Positions 27,755-37,385 of a stretch of DNA of 64,000 bases are shown here, in pieces. Source of the stretch: VYFG01 sp965248685 (GTDB lineage: Bacteria > Pseudomonadota > Gammaproteobacteria > Arenicellales > Poriferihabitantaceae). The translations under genes were made by a program, and so were the position numbers. The notes beneath the pieces were generated by a model. It worked only from the letters and a program-made list of their open reading frames with translations, searched no databases and was not told the origin of the DNA. Each line of letters opens with the position of its first letter. Position 1 is the stretch's first letter. Location: assembly GCA_965248685.1 (NCBI GenBank), contig CBDFKC010000003.1, positions 248,001 to 312,000 of the forward strand, given 5' to 3'.

Positions 27755-28623
27755 TATTCGCTCACTGCTTTACCCATAATTCCGGCCGGTCTTATGATCA
27801 GAACCAGCACCATAATCAACAAACCTGAAATCGTGGCAATGGTACCACTGAAATAAACAGTAACCAGAGTATGAAAAATCGCATAAAGTAATGCTGCAAG
27901 CACGGCTCCAGATAAACTACCTACCCCACCTACTATAGTGACGATAAATGCGGTAATAATTATATTGTGACCCATATGCGGATTAATATTAGTGAGTGGT
28001 GCCATCAACGCCCCAGCCAACCCAGCCAATCCAGCACCGATGCCAATTGCGATCATCGATATTTTGTCACTATTAATTCCCTGTAATGACGCCGCCTCGC
28101 GGTCTTGAGACACGGCTCTGAGTGCCCACCCCATCTTGGATTTGGTTAGAAACATCCAGAGAGAAAATAATGCAACAATGGATATCACGATACTAAACCC
28201 ACGCTGTGTCGGTATTCTCAAACTATCAAAAAATACCATTGTTCCCTGGTAAGGGGGCGGTACCTGCTTTGATGGGCCGTCGCCACCTACAAGAGTCGCC
28301 ACGACCTGAAGGATGAACAATGCGCCAATTGAACAAATCAACCCGGCCAATGGATCATTGCGATTAGGGCGAAACAGGAAACGCTCCATTGCAATTCCAA
28401 TTAACAACACCAGTACGATAGCGACCAATATTGTCAGCAAATAAGGCGCACCGTTTTGTGCATGCAAGTACCAAACGGTGTAAGCACCGACCATTACCAG
28501 TTCGCCGTGCGCAAAATTGACCACACCCATCACACCAAATATTAGAACCAGTCCCACAGCCGAAAGAGCAAAAAAGCCACTTTGAATAAATCCATTTACA
28601 AGGGATTGAAGAAGAAGTTCCAA
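27754..28623 (-). CDS. Branched-chain-amino-acid-type ABC permease (LivH type)
   Basis: A 289-residue membrane protein with the LivH signature LIFGVMGVVNFAHGELVMVG near the N-terminus and the coupling loop AVSQDREAASLQGINSDKIS. The start appears to be TTG at 28621-28623. It is separated from the binding-protein gene by 171 bases that include a strong terminator-like hairpin, so it is probably expressed by read-through at a lower level. Confidence 0.9.
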   Translation of the reverse strand: MELLLQSLVNGFIQSGFFALSAVGLVLIFGVMGVVNFAHGELVMVGAYTVWYLHAQNGAPYLLTILVAIVLVLLIGIAMERFLFRPNRNDPLAGLICSIGALFILQVVATLVGGDGPSKQVPPPYQGTMVFFDSLRIPTQRGFSIVISIVALFSLWMFLTKSKMGWALRAVSQDREAASLQGINSDKISMIAIGIGAGLAGLAGALMAPLTNINPHMGHNIIITAFIVTIVGGVGSLSGAVLAALLYAIFHTLVTVYFSGTIATISGLLIMVLVLIIRPAGIMGKAVSE

Positions 28624-28737
28624 AATACTAATCTCTGGTTGAAAATTCGATAGCTGGTTGAACTTGGCGCATGGAAAACAAGCCTAAGACCGAATTTCCA
28701 ATACAGGCATTTTTTACGATAATACCGGAATGCCAAT

Positions 28738-28770
28738 AAAAATGGAGGAGTGGCAAAGCCAACTCCTCCA
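28738..28770 (-). terminator. Terminator/attenuator between binding protein and permease genes
   Basis: On the minus strand TGGAGGAGT pairs with ACTCCTCCA (28743-28751 with 28762-28770). A short GGC/GCC inner stem and a run of five T's follow. This is a classic factor-independent terminator shape and probably lets only part of transcription continue into the permease genes. Confidence 0.82.
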
Positions 28771-28794
28771 TAAGGAGCAAAGGAGTATCTTTAC

Positions 28795-30084
28795 TTAGAC
28801 AACGCGTAATCCCATTTCTTTCATATGCTTGATTAACACGTCATTATTCTTATCTAGCCACGCTGCAACATCTCCGAATTCTTGAATTCGGGCTTTTCCG
28901 TCTACAATCTTAACTACTGGCCACCGCCCAACAAGCGTATTGTCGAGACCCCATAGCTGACTTCCCCACCAATCGCCGCCACCGTAGACGAAATCTTGCT
29001 TGTTACTTTTCATTGCAGCAACTACATCTGTCCCCTCAATACTACCTGCTGCCTTTGCGGCTTCGATCCAATTTAACAATACTGTGGGATATTCCCACGA
29101 TACAGCTGACCAATCGTTAGGATGGTCTTTACGAAATGCGGCATCAAATCCGCCAGGGTCGGGAAAATTTACTCCTTCTTCGGTTAATTTTGGGTCATCA
29201 AAATCTGGGAACTGGTAGATAGTGTCGTTGACAAACTCCTTGCTTGTCTTCGCAATGATCTCGTCGTAGTAGTCCAGTGTACAAGAGATAATTTTCCCTT
29301 TGAATCCCTGGTGATAAAGCTGTTCCATCAAGGGTGTAACGTAGAAACTGGTTGCCATACAAAAGATGTCAGGATTTTTCGCTAAAACGGAACTGACTAT
29401 CGGCGCAAAATCGGTAATATCGAATCCATGTAGGTTTACATCAATAACATCAATACCCTCAACCTCAAAAGCAGCTTTATAGGTCGCTGTAGATTGAAGT
29501 CCGTATTCAACATCATTGTTGGTAACGATTGCCGCCGTCTTTGCGTCCGGATGATTCTTAGCTAACCACTGTACACCCGTAACGTTATAAAGTGGATGTG
29601 ATTCACATGTCGCAACCAGGTATTCTGAATCAGGCGTAATATCACTTGGCAACATGGTTGTAGTCAGCACCTTTTTCCTGGTTGCCCAAGGCAGTATTGA
29701 AGCGACAGTTGATCCCCCCAACATCATTACCATTTTTGCATCATCGTCCAACACCAGTTTCTTAAAACCCTGCACCGCCTTTTCGGTGTCATATGCATGA
29801 TCATATGACGCAATATTGATATCATAGGTTTTACCGCCGATACTAACTCCGCCAGCGTCATTGATGTTTTTTGCAATGATGTCGCAACCATAAAGACCCG
29901 GGAGTCCCCAGGGCGCGAAGTCCCCAGTCATAGGAATATTCATTCCCAGGGTTACAGTTTCGTTAGCGGCACCACTTAGACTTGGAATGCTGGCACCTAC
30001 TGCTACGCTGGCGATACTGGCGCTGTACTTACTGATAAATTCTCGTCGATTCATCTTGCTTCGGAAATACTTGTTTTGCTTCAT
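28795..30084 (-). CDS. Tat-exported ABC substrate-binding protein, type 4 (amino acid/amide type)
   Basis: A 429-residue periplasmic binding protein of the Leu/Ile/Val family. It has a twin-arginine signal (MNRREFISKYSAS) and a typical first strand (VTLGMNIPMTGDFAPWGLPG). GAGG precedes the ATG. The presence of aromatic motifs (GGGDWWGSQLWG) and the general length suit ligands such as urea, amides or aromatic acids as well as amino acids. It heads the HMGF operon and the downstream kinase-regulator genes, so its ligand is a good candidate for the inducing signal. Confidence 0.88.
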   Translation of the reverse strand: MKQNKYFRSKMNRREFISKYSASIASVAVGASIPSLSGAANETVTLGMNIPMTGDFAPWGLPGLYGCDIIAKNINDAGGVSIGGKTYDINIASYDHAYDTEKAVQGFKKLVLDDDAKMVMMLGGSTVASILPWATRKKVLTTTMLPSDITPDSEYLVATCESHPLYNVTGVQWLAKNHPDAKTAAIVTNNDVEYGLQSTATYKAAFEVEGIDVIDVNLHGFDITDFAPIVSSVLAKNPDIFCMATSFYVTPLMEQLYHQGFKGKIISCTLDYYDEIIAKTSKEFVNDTIYQFPDFDDPKLTEEGVNFPDPGGFDAAFRKDHPNDWSAVSWEYPTVLLNWIEAAKAAGSIEGTDVVAAMKSNKQDFVYGGGDWWGSQLWGLDNTLVGRWPVVKIVDGKARIQEFGDVAAWLDKNNDVLIKHMKEMGLRVV

Positions 30085-30556
30085 ATTTGGCCTCGATAGT
30101 GTTGTAAATTATGCGCTAGTGGGGAACCGATAACTAACGGTTATTATGCGGAGCAATCGCGCACATTTTAGTGAGCAATAGCATTTCATATTGCTATTGA
30201 GCACCTTAATGCATTCCCGTAATCTCTCAGGAATCTATGCAATTGGATATACCAACAAAAGAGTACTCCTAATACGTCCTCCTTGGTTCCTGCATAGTTC
30301 CAACACTCACAAGCAACATCCCCTTCTCATGCACATCATTTCTTTTTGATTGGGTTTATTACCTTTTACGTACATAGGGTTAACAAATCTCTTCAGGCAT
30401 TTCTGGGGTAGCCCTATCTACTCAGTTAGTAGTACTTCTTCAAGGTGAGTGTGAAATCAAATGCACAAATGTAGTATACGGATTGACTTTGCGTTAGCTG
30501 GTCAGATCCAATCGTGTCAACAAATAATCCAATTTACCTCTAATCAGGAATTCAAT
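30085..30556. promoter_or_regulatory. Divergent promoter region
   Basis: This 472-base gap between the binding-protein gene (minus) and the GcvT-like gene (plus) should hold promoters both ways. It contains an 8-bp inverted repeat, CAATAGCA/TGCTATTG (30176-30199, loop 8). No other gene is seen; the in-frame codons from 30461 probably precede the real start at 30557. Confidence 0.5.
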
Positions 30557-31660
30557 ATGCCAAGCCCAAGACAATCCGTTTTAGCCTCCCGACATAAAGC
30601 ACTAGGCTCTGGTCTGGGCGAGTGGAATGACATGGACGTTGCCTGGTCTTACGATCAAGATGTTAATTTGGAGCACCTGGCTGTTCGAAGTTCTGCGGGG
30701 CTATTTGACGTATCAGGGTTAAAGAAGGTTCACGTCTCCGGCCCTGACGCGCTGGCAGTCGCCGATCATGTTGTAACACGAGATCTAACTGAAATACCCT
30801 TTGGAAAATCTGTATATGCGCTGATACTGAACGAGGAAGGTCGATTCACCGATGACTGTGTAGTATTTAATGTCAGCCCAAACTACTTACTATTTGTCCA
30901 TGGCGGAGGAACTGCTATGGAACAGCTCAAAAAGTCGAGCGAGGGCAAAAAGGTAGATATTCGATTGGATGATGATCTGCACAATTTGTCTTGTCAGGGA
31001 CCCAAATCGGTAGACATTTTAGATCCCCACACACCCTATGATCTCCCAAGTTTGAAGTATTTTCACCAAACTTCAACGACCTTGTTTGGTCACCCCGTCA
31101 TGATTTCCAGAACCGGCTTCTCAGGAGAACGAGGCTACGAAATATTTGTCAAGGGAGAATTCGCAGGAGACGTTTGGGACAAGATTTTGGAAAACGGAAA
31201 GAGTGAGGGACTCATACCTTGTTCTTTTAACGCCCTCGACCAGAATCGAGTTGAAGCGGCATTGCTGTTCTATCCATTTGACATGAACGAAGAACACAGC
31301 CCCTGGGAAACAGGATTGTCATTTGCCGTCTCGAAGAATAAGAAAGCGGACTATCGTGGGAAAGAAGCGGCACAGAAATTGATTGGGAAAGATAAAATCA
31401 GGTGCTACGGCATTGAATGCGAATGTCAAACAGCGGTGGATGAAGATTCAGAACTGTATCTCGATAACACAAAAGTTGGTGTTGTTACCATGCCAGCATA
31501 TTCCCCGGTCCACAACAAATCGTTGGCGCTAATTCGAATCAATGCTGATCTTGCGAATCCTGGTCTTGAACTAGAGGTTCGAGGACCAAGTATTACATGT
31601 AAAGCGACTACTCATGCATTGCCCTATGATGACCCACAAAAGGCGAAGCGATCCGCATAA
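30557..31660 (+). CDS. GcvT-like aminomethyltransferase-family protein (folate-dependent demethylase)
   Basis: About 367 residues. The fold is the glycine-cleavage T-protein type: RSSAGLFDVSGLKKVHVSGP at the N-terminus, SRTGFSGERGYEIFV in the middle and a C-terminal barrel (about 280-360). Relatives transfer one-carbon groups from glycine, sarcosine, DMSP or O-methyl compounds to tetrahydrofolate. AGGA precedes the chosen ATG at 30557. No glycine cleavage H or P genes are nearby, so a stand-alone demethylase is more likely than a glycine cleavage subunit. It faces the BCCT transporter gene from the other strand, which suggests a methylated osmolyte. Confidence 0.83.
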   Translation: MPSPRQSVLASRHKALGSGLGEWNDMDVAWSYDQDVNLEHLAVRSSAGLFDVSGLKKVHVSGPDALAVADHVVTRDLTEIPFGKSVYALILNEEGRFTDDCVVFNVSPNYLLFVHGGGTAMEQLKKSSEGKKVDIRLDDDLHNLSCQGPKSVDILDPHTPYDLPSLKYFHQTSTTLFGHPVMISRTGFSGERGYEIFVKGEFAGDVWDKILENGKSEGLIPCSFNALDQNRVEAALLFYPFDMNEEHSPWETGLSFAVSKNKKADYRGKEAAQKLIGKDKIRCYGIECECQTAVDEDSELYLDNTKVGVVTMPAYSPVHNKSLALIRINADLANPGLELEVRGPSITCKATTHALPYDDPQKAKRSA

Positions 31661-31703
31661 TCCTGAGATTTTTCCATGCGATAGCTAGAAGTGAATATGA
31701 CCA

Positions 31704-31727
31704 GCCCCGGCTGAAAAAAACCGGGGC
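31704..31727. terminator. Hairpin between convergent genes
   Basis: GCCCCGG (31704-31710) and CCGGGGC (31721-31727) form a strong 7-bp GC stem with a 10-base loop. It lies between the GcvT-like gene and the converging BCCT gene. It lacks a T-run after the stem on either strand, so its termination strength is doubtful. Confidence 0.5.
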
Positions 31728-31796
31728 AAAGTGAAAGTGAAATCGGCAACGATTGTCTCCGTACTTAACCGTAATCAGTACTTGTTGTTGTTCCTT

Positions 31797-33398
31797 CTAA
31801 CGATTCAAATATTCAAGCTCTCGATTATCCTTGACATCAGGCACTGGAAAGTCCTCGTGCAAAGTTTTCACCATGCCATAACCCATCAAAATCAGTATCA
31901 CGGCAATGGGCAGGCCAGCGACGATGGAAGCTGTTTGAAGGGCCGTTAGTCCGCCCGCGAGCATCAATACACCGGCAACAACACCCGAAATAATACCCCA
32001 GAAAAGACGAAACTTGATTGGGGGATGCTCATCACCCATGGAGAGCATGGTACACATCACCAATGTCCCTGAATCCGACGATGTAACAAACCAGGAGATC
32101 AGTAAGATTGTGACCAGAATAGTAATTGGTGTGGTTAACCAAGCATATCCAAACCCTGCAATCGTCTGAAACACCCCCGTTGCATAATCCGCGTTAACTG
32201 CGTCAACTACCCCTCCATTACTGAATAAATCAATACCAGTCGCAGCACTACCGAAAATACCCATCCACAGAACCACTACGGAAACCGGAACCAGAAGTAC
32301 ACACAAGCAAAACTGTCGAATCGTGCGGCCTTTTGAAACCCTGGCAATAAACAAACCCACAAAAGGACACCAGGCAATCCACCAACCCCAGTAAAATATT
32401 GTCCACCAGCTCTGCCACTGTCGTTCTGGATCACCATCGATCCAGAAACCCATTGGGATCACATTCCAGATGTAATCGCCAAAACCAGTGATGGTCATAC
32501 CCAGTATGAAGGCGGTCGGACCCAAAATCAGGAATAGGATCAATAATCCTATACTGGCCCAGACATTACACTCACTCAGGATTCTGACGCCTTTGCCGAC
32601 ACCCGAAACCGCAGAACCAGTCCCCAGCGCGGTGATAATTGCGACCAGAATTAACTGGTTTGTCTGGGTGTTTTCCATCCACCCGAGCTTTTCCATTCCC
32701 GCTGCGATAGGGGTGATGCCCAGGCCCAAAGATGTTGCCAATCCGAAGATCGTTCCAAACACCCCTATCAGGTCTACCAAATGTCCCCATGGACCATAAA
32801 CTTTGTCTTTTAAAATAGGGTACAGGGCGGAACGAAGCGTCAATGGCAAATCCTTCCTGTAAGCAAAGTAGGCCAGGCTCAGACCAACCAGTACATAGAG
32901 CGCCCAGCCGTGCAATCCCCAATGAAAGTTGGTCACCAGAATCGCCGATGAACCTGCTGCCACGGTACCTGCTTCGATTCCATCGCGCAGCATAAACGGG
33001 TTATCCTGAATATGATACATCGGCTCCGCGACGCCCCAATAAATCAATCCTGAGCCCAGTCCTGCGCTAAACAACATACAAATCCATGAGAATGTCGAGA
33101 AATCCGGCGTTTCATCCTCCTTGCCCAGTTTTACGTCACCGAACCGACTCATCAGAAGCCAGAAAACGAAAAACAGCACCATGTTCACAACCAATACATA
33201 AAACCAGTCCAGGCTACCGATGATGAAATCTTTTCCTTTAGCGAACACCGCCCCGGAATACTCAACATCCTGTATGGTAAAAGCGACAAACCCCAATATC
33301 ATGACCATCGACGCAATGGCCATAAAAGTATTCATGCCAGAAAAAATACCAGATTTTGCAACCAGGTTTTCTGGCCGTGTAATATTATCTTTACTCAT
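31797..33398 (-). CDS. BCCT-family (betaine/carnitine/choline) transporter
   Basis: About 533 residues with twelve expected membrane helices. Hallmarks are GLIYWGVAEPMYHI and the betaine-binding helix FYWGWWIAWCPFVGLFIARVS, where the aromatic residues of the substrate box (W, WW, W) are kept. A motif GLGSGL takes the place of the GMGIGL of the sodium-coupled BetP. The start at 33398 has GGAGG eight bases upstream; earlier in-frame codons lack one. Family members import glycine betaine, choline, carnitine or DMSP. It lies 25 bases after an ABC-type binding-protein gene, an unusual pairing. Confidence 0.9.
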   Translation of the reverse strand: MSKDNITRPENLVAKSGIFSGMNTFMAIASMVMILGFVAFTIQDVEYSGAVFAKGKDFIIGSLDWFYVLVVNMVLFFVFWLLMSRFGDVKLGKEDETPDFSTFSWICMLFSAGLGSGLIYWGVAEPMYHIQDNPFMLRDGIEAGTVAAGSSAILVTNFHWGLHGWALYVLVGLSLAYFAYRKDLPLTLRSALYPILKDKVYGPWGHLVDLIGVFGTIFGLATSLGLGITPIAAGMEKLGWMENTQTNQLILVAIITALGTGSAVSGVGKGVRILSECNVWASIGLLILFLILGPTAFILGMTITGFGDYIWNVIPMGFWIDGDPERQWQSWWTIFYWGWWIAWCPFVGLFIARVSKGRTIRQFCLCVLLVPVSVVVLWMGIFGSAATGIDLFSNGGVVDAVNADYATGVFQTIAGFGYAWLTTPITILVTILLISWFVTSSDSGTLVMCTMLSMGDEHPPIKFRLFWGIISGVVAGVLMLAGGLTALQTASIVAGLPIAVILILMGYGMVKTLHEDFPVPDVKDNRELEYLNR

Positions 33399-33423
33399 TG
33401 ACGTATCCTCCATTAAATGTGGA

Positions 33424-34569
33424 TTATCGAACCGTGCCGGCGGCACCCTGTCTGCCGGATTCAGCAATCCACGCATCGAATGCTTCTTCTAATACAGCAT
33501 GGTTTTTTGACCACCACTCCGCATCAGATTGAATTGAAAGTTGGTCGTCATATGCTGGACCATTTGGGATTTGCGCTAAAATATCATCGGGCAGCAAAGC
33601 CAGGGAAGATTTGCGGGTTGGGCCGTTTGGCATATTGGTAACCATATCAGCAAGAGACCGAGAACTACTCGCGAAACGAATAAAGTCCAGCGCTTCTTTT
33701 TTAAATCGACTGCCTTTTGGAATACCGAACAAATCAAGTTCGATGACTCTTCCATCCCACACCACAGAGAAATTTGCGCCTTCCTGGGTTGACGCCATGG
33801 CGCCTGTGGTCGCCCAGATCATGGTCATGGGTACATCGCCTGAATTTAACAGTCGGATCGGTTCCGTTCCTTTACTCCAAAGCTGCAGTCCGGATTTTAT
33901 CGTGTCCATTTTTGCCAGCGCGCGTTTTACTCCATTGGAAGTTTCCAGTGTTTTATAAACATCTTCCCGGCTGACGCCGTCAGCCATCAGTGCCCACTCC
34001 ATTACGACGGTGGGATCATCACGTATTGCTCGATTGCCTGGAAATTTTTCCGTATCAAAAAAATCTCCAATTGATGTGGGTCGGGCACTGCCATAAGCAT
34101 CCTGGCTATAGGCGAATGCGGTGGCCCAGACAATGACGCCGACCCCGCAGGGATTCAACGCACCGTCGACAAAATCATCTTTATAGTTACTTCCATCCGC
34201 TCCGGCCGGCAGCGTGATATTCCCGATGTTCTCCAACAGCCCTTCATTACAGGCCCGTAACGAATCTGCCTGGGTCAGGTCAACGACATCCCAAAGCACA
34301 TTGGCGGATTCAACCTGATCGCGAATTTCATCAATACCACCGTTGTAACTCGCTACATGAACCCTGGCATTATTTTGCTCTTCGTAGGGACGCACAAAGC
34401 CAAGCATCTGACTGCGCATATATGGGCCAGGCCATGATGTAAAGGTGATTTCATTTTTATTGGGCGAGGTATTTTCCTGGGCGCTAACGCCTGTTGCAAT
34501 AACAGTCGATATCAATAACAGGATACCGGCGGCTACGGGTCCTAGACTTCTTATACCGTGGCTGATCAT
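33424..34569 (-). CDS. Extracellular solute-binding protein, polyamine-type, lacking its own permeases
   Basis: About 381 residues. The start at 34569 has GGAG 9 bases upstream. A Sec-type signal peptide follows (hydrophobic segment ending VSAQ). The mature part resembles PotD-like or family 1 binding proteins (ITFTSWPGPYMRSQMLGFVRPYE at its start, RAIRDDPTVVMEWALM in the middle). No ABC permease or ATPase adjoins it. Instead, a BCCT carrier gene follows in the same operon. It may use the polyamine-type permeases at 41.6-44.5 kb, or act as a scavenging protein for the carrier, which would be novel. Confidence 0.8.
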   Translation of the reverse strand: MISHGIRSLGPVAAGILLLISTVIATGVSAQENTSPNKNEITFTSWPGPYMRSQMLGFVRPYEEQNNARVHVASYNGGIDEIRDQVESANVLWDVVDLTQADSLRACNEGLLENIGNITLPAGADGSNYKDDFVDGALNPCGVGVIVWATAFAYSQDAYGSARPTSIGDFFDTEKFPGNRAIRDDPTVVMEWALMADGVSREDVYKTLETSNGVKRALAKMDTIKSGLQLWSKGTEPIRLLNSGDVPMTMIWATTGAMASTQEGANFSVVWDGRVIELDLFGIPKGSRFKKEALDFIRFASSSRSLADMVTNMPNGPTRKSSLALLPDDILAQIPNGPAYDDQLSIQSDAEWWSKNHAVLEEAFDAWIAESGRQGAAGTVR

Positions 34570-34860
34570 ACTTTTTTCTCCATAGAAGTAACCTCTAACA
34601 CTATGATTCTTACACATATGCACTAATGATTACCAGTATCGTAAACGACCAATAGACCAGTATAAGGTTTGTAACCGCTCAGTGATCCTGGAGCTGTCGT
34701 CCTGAAAATTCCAGCCGTTACCTAGTTCAGGCTGACGCCCACCGATAAACTGGAGCAGCCCTCCGACCACTCAGATTGAAATGATCCTTCCGTCGACATG
34801 AGAAAATTGAAAAAGGATTTCCAGTATGTCTCTTCTTTACTGAATACTTTTGGCTGTACC

Positions 34861-35169
34861 TTAAGGAACTTCTTCATCGCTAATACTTTGTAACCTTATT
34901 TGTCGTACTTCAAACTGCCTCTTTTTTCGTACATCGCAGTAACAACTCTCTTGTTCTGCATCTATCTTGGTTAATTTACTAGTGGATTTAGCGATCTCGC
35001 GCTGGACTTTATCAACGCAGGCCTGAAAGAGTGAAGGATGATCCGCCAACGCGGAACACTCAACCGGATCGTCGTAACCTGCACCGTTGCTCGCTGGTGA
35101 TACCAGCAGCCCGGTAAATGAAAGACACGCGAAATAAAAGAGCAAATTTATTAGCCTGCTAAATTTCAT
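34861..35169 (-). CDS. Small secreted cysteine-containing protein of unknown function
   Basis: A 102-residue protein with a clear signal peptide (about 30 residues, ending near SNGAG). Four cysteines lie in the mature part (CSAL, ACVD, CYC). I do not recognise the family. It starts six bases after the stop of the upstream flavoprotein gene and GAGG lies within that gene's last codons, so the two are probably made from one message. Ideas such as a binding or electron-transfer partner have no direct evidence. Confidence 0.65.
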   Translation of the reverse strand: MKFSRLINLLFYFACLSFTGLLVSPASNGAGYDDPVECSALADHPSLFQACVDKVQREIAKSTSKLTKIDAEQESCYCDVRKKRQFEVRQIRLQSISDEEVP

Positions 35170-35174
35170 TTTTG

Positions 35175-37238
35175 TCAGTTATCCTCAAAGAAGACCCGGT
35201 CATACTTAATGCGGTTATCGGTATCAACATTTGTGTCCAACTCCCTGGCATAACGATGACCGGCAAACACAGCCCCAGCAATAATGGCTGGGGCTTCGCA
35301 ATCGCCAATTCGGGTTATGGACTTGGGCGTAACATCGGATTCCTTGTGACCGTGACTCTGCAAATTTTGATAGAGCGCATCATCGGGATGGCGCGAGGTC
35401 ACCAAAACCACAGAGGCAGCTTCTATACTTTGTAATTTATCACTGTAAACACAGTTTAATGACGCTTGTTTTCCATCATAGGCAGATAGTGAATGGGTGG
35501 TAATGATACGGCTTCCCTTGTCAATTAGTCTCTTTTGCACTCTGGCTTGTTCGCCAGTCATATCTCCCCAGGCCGACACCAGCGTTTCGGGAGTAACAAA
35601 AATCACAGGAACATCGTCATCAAGTAGCTTTTCGGCGATTACGCTAGCCATATAATAGTGGTCATCGTCATAGACAAGTGTAGAGCCCTTAGGAATGCCG
35701 CCAGATAAAATATTGTCGGGCGTAAAAATTTGATCAGATCGGCAGTTGATTTCGATAGGTTCATCTCGATACAAACCCACGCCATCATTTCGCCAGGTCG
35801 CGCCCGTTGCGATCGCCACGTGATCTGCACCAGTGGCCAAAACATCTGCCGGCGTCATGTGGCTCTCTAAATACACCTCAACGTTCGGCATTGCTTGAAT
35901 CTGCTGGACTCGATAATCTCTGACCCTCACCCACTCGTTCAACCCAGGCAATGTCGCCTCCCTATTGATTCTCCCGCCTAGTTTTCGACTTGCTTCTGCC
36001 AGCATCACTTCGTAACCACGCAAGCCTAGTGCACGCGCGGCTTCCAGACCCGCGGGTCCACCACCCACTACCAGTACAGTAGATTCTGAACCCTTGGGCG
36101 GAATTTTTTCAGGATGCCAGCCACGTCGCCATTCTTCGCTAATGGTGGGGTTTTGGGTACAGCGTATTGGAGTGGCTTTGCTGTCTCCGGTGTAGCAAAT
36201 ATTGCAACCAATGCACTCCCGAATATCTTCCAACCGCCCTTCTTCAATTTTCTTCGGAAGAAAAGGGTCTGCAATTGAGGGCCGCGCCGCACCGATGAAA
36301 TCCACAATACCGCGTTTAACTTGAGAGACCATGGTATCCGGTGAGGTAAATCTTCCGACCGTCACGACCGGCTTAGTCGTAATTGATTTTACATAGGACA
36401 TGTGTGCTTCGAGTGAAGCTTCTTTGACAAATCGGGAAACACCCATCTCCTGGGAATAGTCGCTGATATTGATATCCCAAAGATCCGGGAGCTCCGCTAG
36501 CATTTCGATCGTCTCCCGACGTTCACCGATTAGCGGCTGGCCCTCGGTTCCGCCTGACTCGTCCGCTGAAAATCGAACAGCAACAGCGCATCGGTCTCCC
36601 ACAGCATCTTTGGTTTCTTCGATCAACTCGCGAATGAGGCGAACACGATTCTCTAGTGAGCCACCATATTCATCCGTCCGGGTGTTGGTTTGCGCTGAAA
36701 GAAAGTGCGATAGCAAATAATCATGGGTTGCGTAAACATAGACAATGTCGAACCCGGCGTGTTTTGCTCTCAGCGCAGCATTCTTGTGCCAACGTCGCAA
36801 TTCCCGAATATCTGCTTTATCCATAGCTCGGGTTTGATAGGGAACACCGGCGGCATTCGGCCGGGAAGACACATCCATCGCTACTTCATTGGTAAATAAG
36901 TTAGCGGAGCGCGAACCACCAGCCCACAATTCCACACCGGCGAGGGAACCATGTTGATGAACTTTTTCAGTCATTAAAGCATGGGATGTAATATCCCCTT
37001 GATCCCATAGTGATGCATAGGGGTGAGGTAGGTCGTCAGACGCAGGATGAATCGAACAATACTCGGTACAAACAACGCCCCAGCCACCTTCTGCCTTAAC
37101 ACCTCTTAGCTCTGCAACCATACGCGGCCTCACCCAACCAAGACCAGTGCAATGTGGAACCTGGTAGAACCGATTTTTCGCCGTTACCGGACCAATTTTT
37201 ACCGGTTCGAATAAAATGTCGTATCGAGAGTCACGCAT
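35175..37238 (-). CDS. Trimethylamine/dimethylamine dehydrogenase-like flavoprotein, copy 1
   Basis: About 687 residues (TMADH has 729). It has the TMADH layout: an FMN barrel starting RYDILFEPVKIGPVTAKNRF, Cys30 in VPHC for the covalent 6-S-cysteinyl FMN, a [4Fe-4S] cluster (CIGCNIC...C) and an FAD/ADP-binding half (VLVVGGGPAGLEAARALG). Catalytic Tyr and His are kept in VYVYATHDY. The residues aligned with the TMADH aromatic bowl Tyr60, Trp264 and Trp355 read Tyr, Tyr and Asp. An Asp at the last position also occurs in histamine dehydrogenase, as I recall. Thus an amine substrate other than trimethylamine is likely. The start follows the paralogue; an earlier ATG at 37286 is possible. Confidence 0.85.
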   Translation of the reverse strand: MRDSRYDILFEPVKIGPVTAKNRFYQVPHCTGLGWVRPRMVAELRGVKAEGGWGVVCTEYCSIHPASDDLPHPYASLWDQGDITSHALMTEKVHQHGSLAGVELWAGGSRSANLFTNEVAMDVSSRPNAAGVPYQTRAMDKADIRELRRWHKNAALRAKHAGFDIVYVYATHDYLLSHFLSAQTNTRTDEYGGSLENRVRLIRELIEETKDAVGDRCAVAVRFSADESGGTEGQPLIGERRETIEMLAELPDLWDINISDYSQEMGVSRFVKEASLEAHMSYVKSITTKPVVTVGRFTSPDTMVSQVKRGIVDFIGAARPSIADPFLPKKIEEGRLEDIRECIGCNICYTGDSKATPIRCTQNPTISEEWRRGWHPEKIPPKGSESTVLVVGGGPAGLEAARALGLRGYEVMLAEASRKLGGRINREATLPGLNEWVRVRDYRVQQIQAMPNVEVYLESHMTPADVLATGADHVAIATGATWRNDGVGLYRDEPIEINCRSDQIFTPDNILSGGIPKGSTLVYDDDHYYMASVIAEKLLDDDVPVIFVTPETLVSAWGDMTGEQARVQKRLIDKGSRIITTHSLSAYDGKQASLNCVYSDKLQSIEAASVVLVTSRHPDDALYQNLQSHGHKESDVTPKSITRIGDCEAPAIIAGAVFAGHRYARELDTNVDTDNRIKYDRVFFEDN

Positions 37239-37385
37239 TGTTTTGTTGGAAAGATCTGAAATTTGCTGTTTAATTAATTGCCACATCCTGCCCCATAGCA
37301 GAAACCAACAACCGATTTTTTACTATAGTTGGTATTCATACACACTATTTGGTAATCCCCCAACATTTGACGGCACACGAGCAAT

